Shown: positions 23,693 to 34,899 of the stretch, one piece after another
Position numbering within the stretch: position 1 is the first letter of the stretch
Layout of the letters: each line of letters begins with the position of its first letter
Assembly: GCA_963691705.1 (NCBI GenBank)
Contig: OY829539.1
Span: 15,426,186 to 15,490,185 of the forward strand
Reading direction: 5' to 3'
From: Viola odorata
Taxonomy: Eukaryota > Streptophyta > Magnoliopsida > Malpighiales > Violaceae
Length of the DNA stretch: 64,000 nt
Program-made: the position numbers and the translations under genes
Notes under the pieces: generated by a model
Told to the model about the DNA's origin: nothing
Databases searched by the model: none
What the model saw: the letters and a program-made list of their open reading frames with translations, nothing else

Positions 23693-24857
23693 TGTGTATT
23701 TTATGCGTATTTTCCTCTCTCTTTCTAGTCCACTTTTGATCTAGATGCTACTAATTTGCATGTTTCCTTCTTTTTTCCAGATATGGACTTGGAGATGAGA
23801 ATTCACGGAAATACACGCTTTCGGCCAGATTCTGAAGGAAATTAAGCACCAAGACCTTACAGCCGACTGTTCGCAGACGCTGAAGAGCTCGAGTCAGAAA
23901 AGGCAACTGTCAGGAAAGGAAATCCGGCAGAATCGTCAATTCCCTTTTTCGCATAATCTGCTCAGTGATAATATTATTATGGAAACCGTAGTTCTACTAG
24001 ACTTAGGACTTTTATTTCCCGCTACTATATATATTAGGGTTTTGAGGGTTTTTGACAACTTTTGCTACTTCTTCTTGTCGGCGACTATTCCAGACTTCTT
24101 ACTTTTCATCTTGTAATAATCTCGGAGCTTCAGCTTCGACCGACATTGGAGGGCTGCAGCGTCTCCTTCCTTTCTTTCTCTCTTTTATGATATTTACGTG
24201 TTATTATCTTGTTTATTTAATTATGAGTACGAGTAGCTAAATCTTTCTTTCTTAGTAAAGGTTATTGAAGATTGTGTAGGTCAATTGTGAGGTCGAAATG
24301 GGTTTAATAAATTCGTATATTTATATTTGCTTATGTATTGCATGCTTGTCAATTCTTTTAGGGTTAATTAGAAGTCCGGCCAATCAATAATTGAACCTAG
24401 GTGATTTTGTTCGAATGACATAAGTTCACTATAGTGTTCTATAAATAAGGAATACACCGGTAGGACAAGAATGTAATTTTGTCACGATTGCAATATAATG
24501 GTTATTTAATTATTAACTCTTAATTTGAGGTACGTTAATCTCAAAATATATTGATTTTGATTAATATTATTAGTTGTAAAATTTCATCAATTCAGTCTCT
24601 GTGAATTAATTAATAAATTATAATTAGTGATATTAATTATTTTTATGAGTTGTATATTGCACCACTTGACGGTTTGGTGTGATTGCTTGAGCAGTCTTTT
24701 GATACAGAGGTAAGGTATGTCATTCAAAATTAATGATTAAATTTATTAGGTATATTTAAGAGTGGAACGACCGCCCTTGTTTAGTGAACGGAGAAAGAAG
24801 TTATCCTCGATTGACAGAAGAAAGAAAAGCGGGAAGGGCGCGTTCATCTTTAGTAGC
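23693..24857 (+). repeat. Athila-like 3' LTR (right boundary uncertain)
   Basis: Begins tgtgtattttatgcg just after the purine block. It contains a TATA-like ctatatatattagggttt (near 24023) and the attatgagtacgagtagcta / ttagtaaagg signature (near 24215-24265) also seen in the truncated LTR at 34900-35955. The right boundary is not visible because no partner LTR is present; I stop it at the MITE. The 3' part (24480-24760) is very AT-rich. Confidence 0.5.
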
Positions 24858-24859
24858 TA

Positions 24860-25117
24860 CTCCCTCCGTCTTTTATTAATGGACATTTTAGGATAGTAAA
24901 AAAACGTAGGATAATGATCTTTGATCTTATTTTATTTCACATTGTTTCATTTTTTTTCTAATTTCCACTCAAATTATCACACCATCACTAAATTGGGTTG
25001 ATTCAAAAAAAAATTTGTCATTTGCACAAAATATATGCTTCAAAAAAGATAAAATGACAAGTACTCCAAATAGTAAAAAAATGTAGGAAAGCGACAGTTA
25101 TTTAAGGACGGAGGGAG
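24860..25117. mobile_element. Stowaway-like MITE (Tc1/mariner)
   Basis: 258 bp, with terminal ctccctccgtc at the left and gacggagggag at the right, flanked by the dinucleotide TA (24858-24859 and 25118-25119). Non-coding. The terminal motif and TA target are characteristic of Stowaway MITEs. Confidence 0.9.
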
Positions 25118-25119
25118 TA

Positions 25120-26410
25120 GTTAATAAATTTAGAATCTCTTGTCCTGTACCCGCAAGAGTAGGCTTTTCAGTTTGGCTGCTGACGAGGGAAGAGAGCTGA
25201 CACAAAAGTGGCTTTTAGGCTGGTGGCATTAATTTGGTATGAATTTAATCTGTGATGCGTACATGAGAAGTGCATAGTATAAACATTTATGAGTTTATTT
25301 TGAATATACTATTACTAATTATTTAATTTCTTTAATCCAGCCATGCGTAACAATTCTATTGATATCCATGCGTATCTATTTTAAAGTTCCAATGAATTAG
25401 TTAATTTTTTTTTGTTCTTTGTATATTTTTCAATAAATATCACTTAATGAGCTATATATGTTTTTTACATTTTGAAGAATTGCAATAATTTTTTCTATTT
25501 TTCCACTACTTTCAATTAAAAATAGTTATTATTTTGGTATCTAAAATTTTAGTTAAATGAACAATTATAAAAAAACAGAAGAATTAGTGATGATGATGGT
25601 GTTATAATGCTCAGATATGTTTTTCTCAATTATCTATTTGAATTAATATTGTGATTAATAGTATCCTTTAATGGTGTTGTAATGGTCATCATCTTTGGGC
25701 TCGAAGAAAGGAAATGGTACTGGTCATATTTAATGGGTGTTATGAGTCTTATATATGACTAAATATTTTGAATTTATTCATGTGAATAACTGCAAGTATA
25801 AGTGTAATTTGCAGAGTTAATTTTGTTGGAGACTTGTTTTAAGAAGTTGTTTTGAAATATTTATTATAGAGGAGGGAGTAACTCTATGAGATACAATGCA
25901 ATATATGAAGGTGAAAAGTTCTTATATATATACGAGCTTTCTAAGTTTAAATTGTTGTATTCATACAAGATGTATTTATGTGACAACTACATTTATTTTT
26001 GAAAGTGTGACATTTTAGTTGCTATTATATCTAAAATAAAAAGGAGGATTATTTTGAAATTATTTATAATTATGTCATAAAGTTATTAATAAGTTTTGTG
26101 AGTCTTGTGCCACCAGTGATATCATTACATGTGTGTATTTGAAATTAAAGTTTTTTTTTAACATGTATTTGTAATTTTAGTCACATTTATATGGTAAAAG
26201 CTCTCTAGCTATGATGTTTAGAAAGGGTTTTACGGTTATAAATTTAAGGCATAAATTTACAGAGTTATTAAAAAACCCTTTGAGGATTTATTGTAATTAA
26301 AATTTATTTTTGGAAAATTGTGAATGAATCCAATGGCAGAATAAAATATTATTAGCAATGGTGTTAATCACAGATTATCTAGAGGGCTCACCTATATGAA
26401 TGTGGCAGTG
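25120..26410. other. AT-rich intergenic sequence, no gene seen
   Basis: No convincing ORF, RNA gene or repeat. The last 8 bases before the next element (gggtcact, 26411-26418) are its target duplication. Confidence 0.6.
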
Positions 26411-26418
26411 GGGTCACT

Positions 26419-27510
26419 TAGGGGTGTCAAAATGGGTCTGCGGGTCCAGACCCAACCCGAACCCAGCAGACCCGAAGATACACGGTCGGAACTAGACCCG
26501 GTCCCGACAAAAAACGAGACCAATTTTTAGTCTCGGTCCAGGCCCGACGGGTCCAAATTCGGATCCGGGACCATACCCGAACCTGATTTCCTTTTTCTTT
26601 TTTTTTCAAAATTATTACTTTTTTTTTCTTTTTTTTCTTTTTCCTTTCTTCTACCCTTTTTACGACCTCACTCCCTTCTTTCCTCTTTTTCTTTCTCTTT
26701 TCTTTCTTCTTCCTCTGCACCTTCCTTTCCCTTCTCATGACCTCACTCCCTTCTCTCTTTTCTTCAAATAACTTTCTTTCCTGAACCACATCTCTACTAT
26801 TTTTTTCATTCTTTTTACTTTTTATTTTTTATTTTCATGTTATTCGATTTTTTTTGTTTGATAAGTAAGTTATTTGAGTTAAGATTATGAAGAAATGTTG
26901 TTGTTTTATTTTTATTTATTTTTAAATTTTTTTATATTGTTCTAAATTTTGTGAGTATGTATATAAATTACTTTGGTGTAGAAAAATGTCAGAATTTGAA
27001 GTTGTCAAAAGCTTGGAACAAGTTAACATAAATGTTGATGAGGAGATGACTTCGATCGATTCAAAGGCAATTGTAGTTTCACCCTCACTTCAGGCCCCGA
27101 TTCAGATTAGTAATATGCAGTTGGTTTGCAAACCAAGGTGGGTGAGTGGATGATGGCTGGTTGAATCGTGGCGGTGAGGAGATAGTGACGGTGATGGGTG
27201 GATCGTGGGCGGGGATGGTGATTTTAGGCAGTGAGGAGGTGTGGTGGTGGAGGAGGCAGTGGGAGGAGGATCGGAGCGGCGATGGTGCGGCTGGATTATT
27301 GGTCGCCGACAGTAATTTTGGGGTGTGGCGTGAAACTGAATGTTGTTAGAGTATTTTTTTAATTTTGTCGAGTCAGACCCAAGACCCGTCGAGTCCGACC
27401 CGGCAAGACCCAAAACATTTCGGGTCGGGACCAAAATTTGGTCCCAGACCTCGCCCGAAACCTCGGGTCCGGGACGGGTCTACAGGTCTGGTCCCGTTTT
27501 GACATCTCTA
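26419..27510. mobile_element. Non-autonomous hAT element with 8-bp target duplication
   Basis: 1092 bp. The left end is taggggtgtcaaaatggg and the right end ttttgacatctcta. The sequence gggtcact stands both before (26411-26418) and after (27511-27518), a perfect 8-bp duplication as hAT transposases make. Subterminal regions are dense in gggtc/gaccc motifs. The interior has a poly-pyrimidine tract, a transposase N-terminal fragment (26986-27153) and a GC-rich block at 27130-27320 of unlike composition. No catalytic domain is present. Confidence 0.93.
26986..27153 (+). pseudogene. hAT transposase N-terminal fragment
   Basis: A 55-residue frame starting at atg 26986 (MSEFEVVKSLEQVNINVDEE ...), acidic and Ser-rich, as the segment before the BED zinc finger in plant hAT transposases often is. 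It runs into the GC-rich block and stops at tga 27151-27153. Everything downstream of it (BED finger, catalytic core, hATC) is absent, which marks the element as a deletion derivative. Similarity is judged by position and style only. Confidence 0.45.
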
Positions 27511-27518
27511 GGGTCACT

Positions 27519-27955
27519 ACTGTAGGAACATACGCAATCTCCAAAAATACTTATGAAAAGATACGAGCTCATGGCCATAAAACGCTACCTCGATAGAATC
27601 ATGATGATAATTTCATATTATGTGTGGAGTGTAACTATGACTTTTTTAAGTTAAAGCTCATTCTCACCACGTGTAAGTTCAAACTGGTATCTATCACCTA
27701 TTGTACAGGATTTATGCTCACATTATTTTTCCTATATTATATTATATTTTTTATTATTAATAAAATTTTAAATCACGTGGGGAAATATTGGAAATTTAGC
27801 TTATGATTTATAATTTTATAAGTTACTAGTTAATTAATATTGTGCCCTTCACATTCCCTTGCAAGTTAATGATATATTAAATAGATATAAATATTAATAT
27901 TAATTAGATATGGTATAATCTGGTATATATAAAGAGAGGTATTGTACTTATATGA
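27519..27955. other. AT-rich intergenic sequence
   Basis: Nothing supportable is seen between the hAT target duplication and the next MITE. Confidence 0.5.
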
Positions 27956-27957
27956 TA

Positions 27958-28084
27958 CTCCCTCCGGACGGTATTAAGTGGCGAAAACCTACGGAAAGTT
28001 ACTGTACACTTTACTTGACTTTTTAGTGTAAAACCTACTGAAAGTTACTGTGCTAAAAAGACAGTTAATACCATCTAGAGGGAG
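27958..28084. mobile_element. Small Stowaway-like MITE, 127 bp
   Basis: Ends ctccctccggacggtatta (left) and taataccatctagagggag (right) are inverted repeats of each other with mismatches. TA flanks at 27956-27957 and 28085-28086. An internal duplication, aaacctac[g/t]gaaagttactgt, occurs at about 27987 and 28030. Confidence 0.75.
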
Positions 28085-28086
28085 TA

Positions 28087-28925
28087 GTTAAAAAATATGT
28101 GTACATATACATGTACATAACGAGTAATAATATACTACTAATGAGGCATAAACATATATTCTATTATTATTTTCTTATATTTTGAAAAATAGTGTGAGTA
28201 TGGTGTTCGTTGGTTAAGAAAAACTTTTGGTTGCAACCAAAAGTTTCATGGTAACTTTAAAAAAGAGCGATTTTAATACTTTGTGCAAAAGGGGTTTTTT
28301 TCTCTAAAAATAGCGCCTCGTGGCGTGTTTCAGTTATTAGACTACCTTTATCTCTTATCTTTTCGTTATTCTAAATATTTATATTATTAAATATAGTAAT
28401 TACTTCTTGTGTATGTCGTTAATTCTTTTCATATTTTCTGTATAGGAATCCATAGTAATTTGTAATTCATTATTTATGTAATACACCATATTTTCTAACA
28501 TTTTAACTAGTTACTCCTTCTCCATCAAGCCAACTAGTGGTGATGTTTTTTAGCCACGTAGTGGTAAAGACCTCCAGAGCCACTAATATCAAAGAGGATG
28601 GAATTAGGTCTAAGTGTCTGTCCTTTTAAGTTATCAAGTTCTGTTTTGGATAAGGTGGATGATTTTCAGGTTGATTAGGTCATCTTAGGTTGTTTTAAGG
28701 TTGCTTTCTGGGCCTCTTCTATATCAAGGGTTGATACGTGTCTGTCATTTTAAGTTTCAGTGTCTTGTCCTTTTAATTTCAAGCGTCCTGTAATGGCTTT
28801 AGTTATTGAAATGGAAGTTGGTTTTCTACAATATGCTCGTGCAATTATGATACAACTTGTTCCTTTTCTTGTCTTCCAATTCTATTTGTCATAGAATATT
28901 CAAAATCCATAACATGCCATATCAA
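28087..28925. other. Intergenic sequence, no gene seen
   Basis: AT-rich. Contains a short dyad ttttggttgcaaccaaaa near 28225. No coding signal. Confidence 0.5.
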
Positions 28926-28931
28926 ATGATA

Positions 28932-29506
28932 CTAAAATTGAAACTTGATTTCATTGCTAACTATAACAAGCATCATCATCATCCTACAATATTCAGAGCA
29001 TACACAACACAGAAGTATATGCATATTACAACAAATCAATGCCAATATCACATTCACTTTCCTCCTCGTATAATCCTTAGCCTTCTTCAACTCACCAACC
29101 ACTGCCGCAAGTTGCATATTTCTCAACTTCAAACCATTGTTTTCATCCACAATCCATTGATTCTTTGGCATCAGTTTTCATATTCAAACCAAGCATTTCT
29201 TTCTGCCAACTCCTTCTCACTGTCCCTTAACCCCAAAATAACCTCGCGAGCTCTACCTATGAATTAGGAATCAATGAATTGAAAGAACTCACACCCACCT
29301 TGTGCAGTGCCCCATCTTCACTTGTTAAACCTCATTCCTGGATGCTTATCCGTCCATGACGTCCACCTTGGAGTTTTGTTGGCGTAGTAACAACGGATCG
29401 TCGGTTCGTAATCATAATCAGGTCTATGTTTTGCAACAGAATTGAAGTGATCACCACCGTTACTCTAAGAATATGATGACACCGAGCTTGATTCTTGTTT
29501 CGCCAT
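28932..29506 (-). pseudogene. GRF-type zinc-finger protein relic
   Basis: Starting from an atg at 29506, the minus strand encodes MAKQESSSVSSYS, a stop, then TIRCYYANKTPRWTSWTDKH, PGMRF and, after another stop, GGCEFFQFID. This is the C...TSWT...PGxRF...GCxFFxxxD pattern of plant GRF zinc-finger proteins (At4g04775-like). A helical stretch (VILGLRDSEKELAERNAWFE) follows. After a frameshift near 29165 comes the usual C-terminal coiled coil and a hydrophobic tail (VILALICCNMHILLCC) ending at 28932. Several stops, one frameshift and loss of a zinc-ligand Cys make it non-functional. The function of intact family members is poorly known. Confidence 0.6.
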
Positions 29507-30000
29507 TGTTGACTCCTACTAATTTAGAGTTCTAATTTAACGGATTTTGACCGGTAAGTTCTGTCATGTGGGGCCCACTTGCGATGTGACGTGGGTGGGT
29601 CCCATTTTGTGAGGAAGAGATTATTTTTTTATTATTTTACTACTTTCAGCATGTTGACACATCATCAAATTTCACTATTTTATTAATTTCTGGGATATTA
29701 ATTTCCAAAATTAGTTTTTGGAATTCCAAAAAACACTTAATTTAAATAATTATACCTATTTGAGACACATTTAGATAAATATAAAAACCTATACACTTAT
29801 AAATGTAACAACCTATATAGAACAATTGCACAAACTAGTAATCCAGGTCCTTTAACCCATACAAATATTACGAAATCTCTAGAACATGGAAGAAAACACT
29901 CCCAGTTTTCCTTCCACCGCCATCCTTCAATCTATAGTCTCCAAAGTAACTCGAACCTTCCTTGCTTTCAAAATATTTCAACACTTTCGTTCAACAACCA

Positions 30001-30013
30001 GAATGTTCAGGAA
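30001..30013 (+). promoter_or_regulatory. Heat-shock element
   Basis: gaatgttcaggaa is a perfect nGAAnnTTCnnGAAn trimer, 38 bases upstream of the TATA box. It is the binding site of trimeric heat-shock factor and supports heat induction of the downstream gene. Confidence 0.85.
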
Positions 30014-30050
30014 CCGAATTAGTGAACAGAATGAGAACCAAATGCACGTT

Positions 30051-30057
30051 TATAAAT
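30051..30057 (+). promoter_or_regulatory. TATA box of the ER small HSP gene
   Basis: tataaat, 93 bases before the start codon. Transcription would begin near 30080-30085. Confidence 0.8.
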
Positions 30058-30143
30058 ACCTGTACTCTCTAACCTCTGGCATCAATCCATCATCTCCAAG
30101 CAGAATACTGAAAGCCACCTGACCGTTGCCATTTAACAGTGAA

Positions 30144-30752
30144 ATGATGATGAGCCGAAACTCTCTTGCCTTCTCTTTCTTGTTCCTCTTGATGATTGGG
30201 TTAATATCCTCAAATGCATCATCTCTCCTCCAATTTCTGGATCGTCCTGGCCCAGGGAGTTTTCTCGCTGATAATTTCTGGGCGGACCCATTTAGGATTT
30301 TGGAGGAGATCCCAATTGGGTTGGAGTTAGACAGGGTCGATGACACTCATCTGCCACTTTCTCCGGCGAGAGTCGATTGGAAAGAGACAGGAGAGGGTCA
30401 TGTGATGATGCTGGATGTGCCAGGGTTGAAGAAGGAAGAGGTGAAGATTGAGGTTGATCAGAACAGAGTGTTGAGAGTAAGCGGTGAGAGGAAGAGAGAG
30501 GAAGAGATGAAGAAAGATGATGAGCATTGGCACAGATTGGAGAGATTCTACGGGAAGTTCATCAGACAGTTTAAGCTGCCAGACAACGTGGATTTGGATA
30601 CTGTCAAGGCTAAGCTTGAGAATGGTGTCCTCACCCTCAAAATCTCAAAGCTTTCTCCTGACAAAATCAAAGGTCCTAAACTTGTCACCATCTCTGACTC
30701 TGATGAACCAGCTGCGCCCAAGCTCAAAGCTGAGGTCAAGCAAGAGCTTTAA
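30144..30752 (+). CDS. Endoplasmic-reticulum small heat-shock protein (HSP22 type)
   Basis: 202 residues, single exon, no breaks. Residues 1-26 form a signal peptide (a basic start, then [17 protein letters not shown]). Residues 75-168 form the alpha-crystallin domain: [42 protein letters not shown], and the GVLTL motif at 161-165. The C-terminus KQEL is a K/HDEL-type ER retrieval signal, as in plant ER-resident sHSPs. The protein would be an ATP-independent holdase binding unfolding proteins in the ER lumen. I start at 30144, the first of three consecutive ATG codons; an in-frame TTG at 30126 is not a credible plant start. The promoter has a perfect heat-shock element and a TATA box. This is the only intact host gene I can support in the window. 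Confidence 0.93.
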   Translation: MMMSRNSLAFSFLFLLMIGLISSNASSLLQFLDRPGPGSFLADNFWADPFRILEEIPIGLELDRVDDTHLPLSPARVDWKETGEGHVMMLDVPGLKKEEVKIEVDQNRVLRVSGERKREEEMKKDDEHWHRLERFYGKFIRQFKLPDNVDLDTVKAKLENGVLTLKISKLSPDKIKGPKLVTISDSDEPAAPKLKAEVKQEL

Positions 30753-31230
30753 ATATAAAATCACTCTACAATTAATATTTATATATGTTATCTTGTAAGC
30801 CTGTCAAGAGCGTCGCTTCCTCATGTTTGGCGTCAAGTTTTTCTTTTCTGTGTTTATGTTGTGGGTCTAATTAATCTATGTATCTTTTTCATAATCTAAT
30901 TTCGCCTCTGATTCTAATCTAATATATGAGATCCTTATATCATTATACTCCTTGCTGTCACTGTGTAACCTCATCCGTCAACCAAAATGGTACACTCCTT
31001 CATTCAAGTTTCCTTCTGGAGTGGTAACCAAAGTTGTAAATGAGGTTAAAACAAATCTTGACATAAAAGTGCATTGTTGAAACAAAACACTACATTCCTT
31101 CAAACTAAGTTCCTTTTAACTTCTGCATTTGAACATAAAAAAATGTTGCTACACAATTATAGACATCCATCCTCCTTCTGTTCTCAAGTTTCGTATTCAT
31201 AAATCCAATAGATCCACTTAAATCATTCTA
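30753..31230. other. 3' UTR of HSP gene and intergenic sequence
   Basis: No coding signal. AT-rich sequence suitable for polyadenylation follows the stop codon (for example attaatatttatatatgtt). Confidence 0.5.
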
Positions 31231-31233
31231 GAA

Positions 31234-34200
31234 TTATACACTGCAGAAAACATTCATATGACTCCAGAAACTCAAAAGCAGAGTTTCCAATATCCTGTAC
31301 ATCTCATCTGTCCTAGGATGTGTTTTGTCGACCGAATAGAATTGATGAACTTTGTAATCTACTTCAATCCAACTGCAACCTGGAGTTTTATAAGCATCCA
31401 GCTGCCTCAACATCCTCCTCACCTAGCGGGCAATCATCCCACTTACCCAACTCCCCATATAAATTTGCCAACATTGTACTATAGCCTCCATTACTAGGAT
31501 CAATTTCAATCAGTTTTCTAACAGCAAACTCTGCCAAATCTGTACGGCCATGTATTCTACATCCATTAAGCAGAGAACCCCACACAACCTCGTCAGGTGG
31601 AATATTCATTTCCCTGACAACTTCCAAAGCTTCTTCAAACCTCCCTGTTCGACCAAGAACATCTATCAAACACCCATAATGCTCAATCTCAGGTTCAATC
31701 CCGTAATCCGGCATCATAATCTCAAAGTAGAAACGACCTTTTTTAACCAATCCTCCATGGGTACAAGCATTTAAGCCAACAAAGGTAACCTTATCAGGTC
31801 AAACATCATTTCGACCTTGCATCTCCTCCAACACAGAAACTGCCATCTCTGTTTCACCATGAAGAACAAAACAATTAATGGATTTCATGTTGTCAAGCCC
31901 CTCTTTGGAATCCTGTCAAAAACCGTTCTTGCCTCTTTTAAACTCCCACATTTCCCATACATGTCCACCAAAGCATTGGGCACAAAGGGATCTAACGAGC
32001 GACGTCGAAACTCGTCAAAAATAATAAATCCTGAAGCTTAGATGCACAAATTAATTTGCGTACAGCGGTAACAGGATCGAACCACAAGAATTAAAAGGTG
32101 ACAACTTGCCCTAGATGTATGACAAAGACAAATGCAATCGAAGAGTAACACAAAGGGAGGGTTTGTTGGTTAAACTAGTTAACCAAAAGAGAGCGAGACC
32201 TAGATAGCTAACAAAGACAGAAATAATAAAATTAACAAAAATAACAATCATAAACAAAATAAATATGAAAGTAAATGAGATAAAGTCAAATGAGAGTAAA
32301 TCTTAGCAAGAGGTTTTCTTGGGTTGCGTCGAGGCCTAGTCAGTCATCGGTGCATAGATATTCTATTCATATGTCATAGACGTGCTATAGGGGCCATGTA
32401 CGTTTAGGCTCCCTACTTTTTTAGTAAGAGAAGTTACCCCCGTTTTCACATATGAGGTAACCTTGACACTTCGCCGTCCTCCTAGGCATGATGCGGGGAG
32501 GCAATACTCAAAGGCCCATTAAGAAGAGGAAAGACACGTCTAGGGGCGAGACCCTCAGCTCGTCACACTCGTGCCACTACCCTAATCGGTTACTTGCCCT
32601 AGACGGAACGAACCAAGCTAATGACAATCCGTCTAGTTGTCTGCTTCTATTCTAAGGCCTCACATTAGTTATTACCAAAGGAACAACAATAAGAAGGTAA
32701 ACTAGTAGGTGATCAAGCTTCCAATAAACACAAGTAGATTTGACAATAAAACGGCAAACAATCAAATATAGCAATAAGAATATATGAAGAACGATTTGGC
32801 CTCTTGACTACCCCTTTGCAACCATCAAAATACCCTTGCTAAGCGGATGAGCTTAGCCGCTAATGTTAATAAATAAAAACAGATCTAATATAAAGCATAA
32901 AAGATAAAGATGCAATACAGGAAATAAAAGCTTAATAAATACCGGCCGGAGCTTTTGGTTTGAAGAAGAGTTGGGGGATGGCGGCGGCTCTAGCAACAAA
33001 AGGGAGGAACAAATCCAAAAAAAAAACTAAAAAGGAATGTGTAAGAGCGGCTGCCCCAAAAAGTTATGATATAACCCTAAAAACTAAGGCTTAAATACTC
33101 TATTAGCTCACAATAGGACAAAATACAGCTAAGGGAGAGGACAGCCCACACAAGGAGCGTGTTCCTTGGTCCAAAAGAGAATATTCTGGAATCTGCCAGG
33201 CGGAATCTGCATGGAATCCCGTGCGAATCTTTTGGGAATCCTTCTCTTTCGTCAGGATTTTGTTGATGTATGACAGCTAGGGCTCGACAGTGTAATAGCC
33301 AGCGAGGCCTCGTCGAGGTCTCGACGCTTTGGGTTCCATAAGATTCCATCCAAATAACGCATGTTTTTGTATCTCTCTCTTTAGCCCAGAATTGGAAAAA
33401 TGATGGAAACAATGGCAAAATCAACAATATCATGCTAGAATAAAGAGTGAAAATGAAGAGGAAAATATATATAAAACACAAGCTATCCGAATCGTAACCA
33501 AATTCATTCCTATACGCATAACCATGAATCCACTTACCAAGCTGGAGCATCCTATTGTGGCCACAAGCAGAGAGTACACATACAACCGTGACCTTATTAG
33601 GCCTGTTCCCCAGACATTCCTGAACAACCATCTTTCTAAATAGTGAAATAGCCTTAGAAAATAACCCATTTTGTGCACAACCAGAAATAACAGAATTCCA
33701 AGATGGAATATCTCTATCAGGCATCTTCTCAAAAAGTGAAAGTGCTTCCCTAATCTGCCCAACCCTAGTATACCCAGAAATCATAGTAGTCCAAGACACC
33801 ATACTTCTGTCACACATTTCATCAAACAACTCCCTCGCAATACCAATCTCACTGGCAGACCTCGAGTAACAATCCACCAGAGCGGTTTGCACAACTGGGT
33901 ACTGTCCAAATCCCGATTTCACTATTTGGGTATGATAAAGTGAAGCATATTACGGTAAAAACTGAAAGCTGAGTGATTGTCAGGGAGAGAGGCGTAGGCA
34001 GTGACCATGGTGGTGTAAAGGAAGATGTTGGGGTAATGGAGATGGTAAAAAATGTAGCGAGCATAGGTAAGGTTGGAGAGTTTGATAATGGCAAAGCGGA
34101 CGAGCTTGAAAGCATAGAATTGGGTTTGGGAGTGGCCGAGGACTGTGAGGAAAGATTGGAGTTGCTTGAGATGGGTTAGGTGATTGGATTTGGAGAGGAT

Positions 34201-34248
34201 TGCTAAGACATGTTGGTTTAGATTTGGTGGATTCAAACGCAACTGCAT
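31234..34248 (-). pseudogene. PLS/E-class pentatricopeptide repeat gene, split by an LTR
   Basis: Minus strand, start atg at 34248. 34248-33922 has the N-terminus (LNQHVLAILSKSNHLTHLKQ, then PPR-like SNLTYARYIFYHLHYPNIFL). After a deletion and frame change at about 33930 come PPR motifs (VQTALVDCYSRS, MVSWTTMISGYTRVGQIREA, IPSWNSVISGCAQNGLFSKA) to 33481, where an LTR intervenes. Sequence resumes at about 31992 (VPNALVDMYGKCGSLKEART), goes through further shifts, and ends with the E domain (YKTPGCSWIEVD, VHQFYSVDKTHPRTDEMYR). Such proteins bind organellar RNA for editing, splicing or stability. It resembles the At1g33350 type by memory. The gene is dead here, and the breaks outside the LTR suggest decay either before or after insertion. 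Confidence 0.9.
31993..33480 (-). mobile_element. Solo LTR (gypsy/Athila-type) inside the PPR gene
   Basis: About 1.49 kb of non-PPR sequence separates two PPR segments that would join in the codon run for SFVPNALV. On the minus strand it starts tgtgttttatatatattttcc, like the Athila-type LTR start at 23693. Near its end is tgtggttcgatcctgttacc followed by ttttgacgagtttcgac, shared in style with 34905-34990. Target duplications are not clear (tagct versus tccct at best), so the left boundary is approximate. Short minus-strand frames inside it are not genes. Confidence 0.65.
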
Positions 34249-34895
34249 GTTCTTCTTGTTTGATCTAGAATTAAATGTAAGAGTTCCTCTTTCTTCTCCC
34301 TTTTTTTTGTTATTGTATTAATATGAACTTTTTGTCTTTACATTTTCCCCTGCAACTCCACAACTCAACTATTTCTAAAGAAGTTTTCTCAAGATAAGAG
34401 AACAAAAGAAGGTCGGGAACCACAAATTAATTACACTTAGAAATTGGATGAAAACTTTAGAAAACTAGACTAAAATAATATCTTTACAAAGTATGACTAA
34501 TAATAACAATACCCAATTCTAGATAAAATATACTACAATGACAGTAACAAACTTGAAAAAGAATTTTTGTGATATAACATTTTCGATCTAGGTAGTAATT
34601 AGTCACTTTAAGTGACGTCCAATACATCTCTCCTTCTTCTCGATAAGTGCACAACTCCACAATTCGTAGTCCAAAGAAAAAAATTTAACCCACAAACCCT
34701 TGGGAGGGAACATGCCATAACTTTACTAGAGGAAATCATCGTTGAAACTTACACTCCTAGATCACAAAAAAAAAAAAACTCTTATTATTAGGCCAAAAAA
34801 CAATGGGCCTATATTCTCCAGACCCAATACGCTAATCAAATGTGGGTCGCGTACTCATCCCATGACTTATATATAAAATGAGCCTCTTGGGAAGG
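34249..34895. other. Upstream region of the PPR relic
   Basis: AT-rich, no gene or repeat recognised. Confidence 0.5.
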
Positions 34896-34899
34896 ACTA

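Noticed and set aside
28857..29267. 136-codon plus-strand ORF
   Set aside because: It lies antisense to the GRF zinc-finger relic, whose minus-strand motifs explain the region.
30126..30143. Six extra N-terminal codons on the small HSP
   Set aside because: The first codon is TTG; three consecutive ATGs at 30144 precede a good signal peptide.
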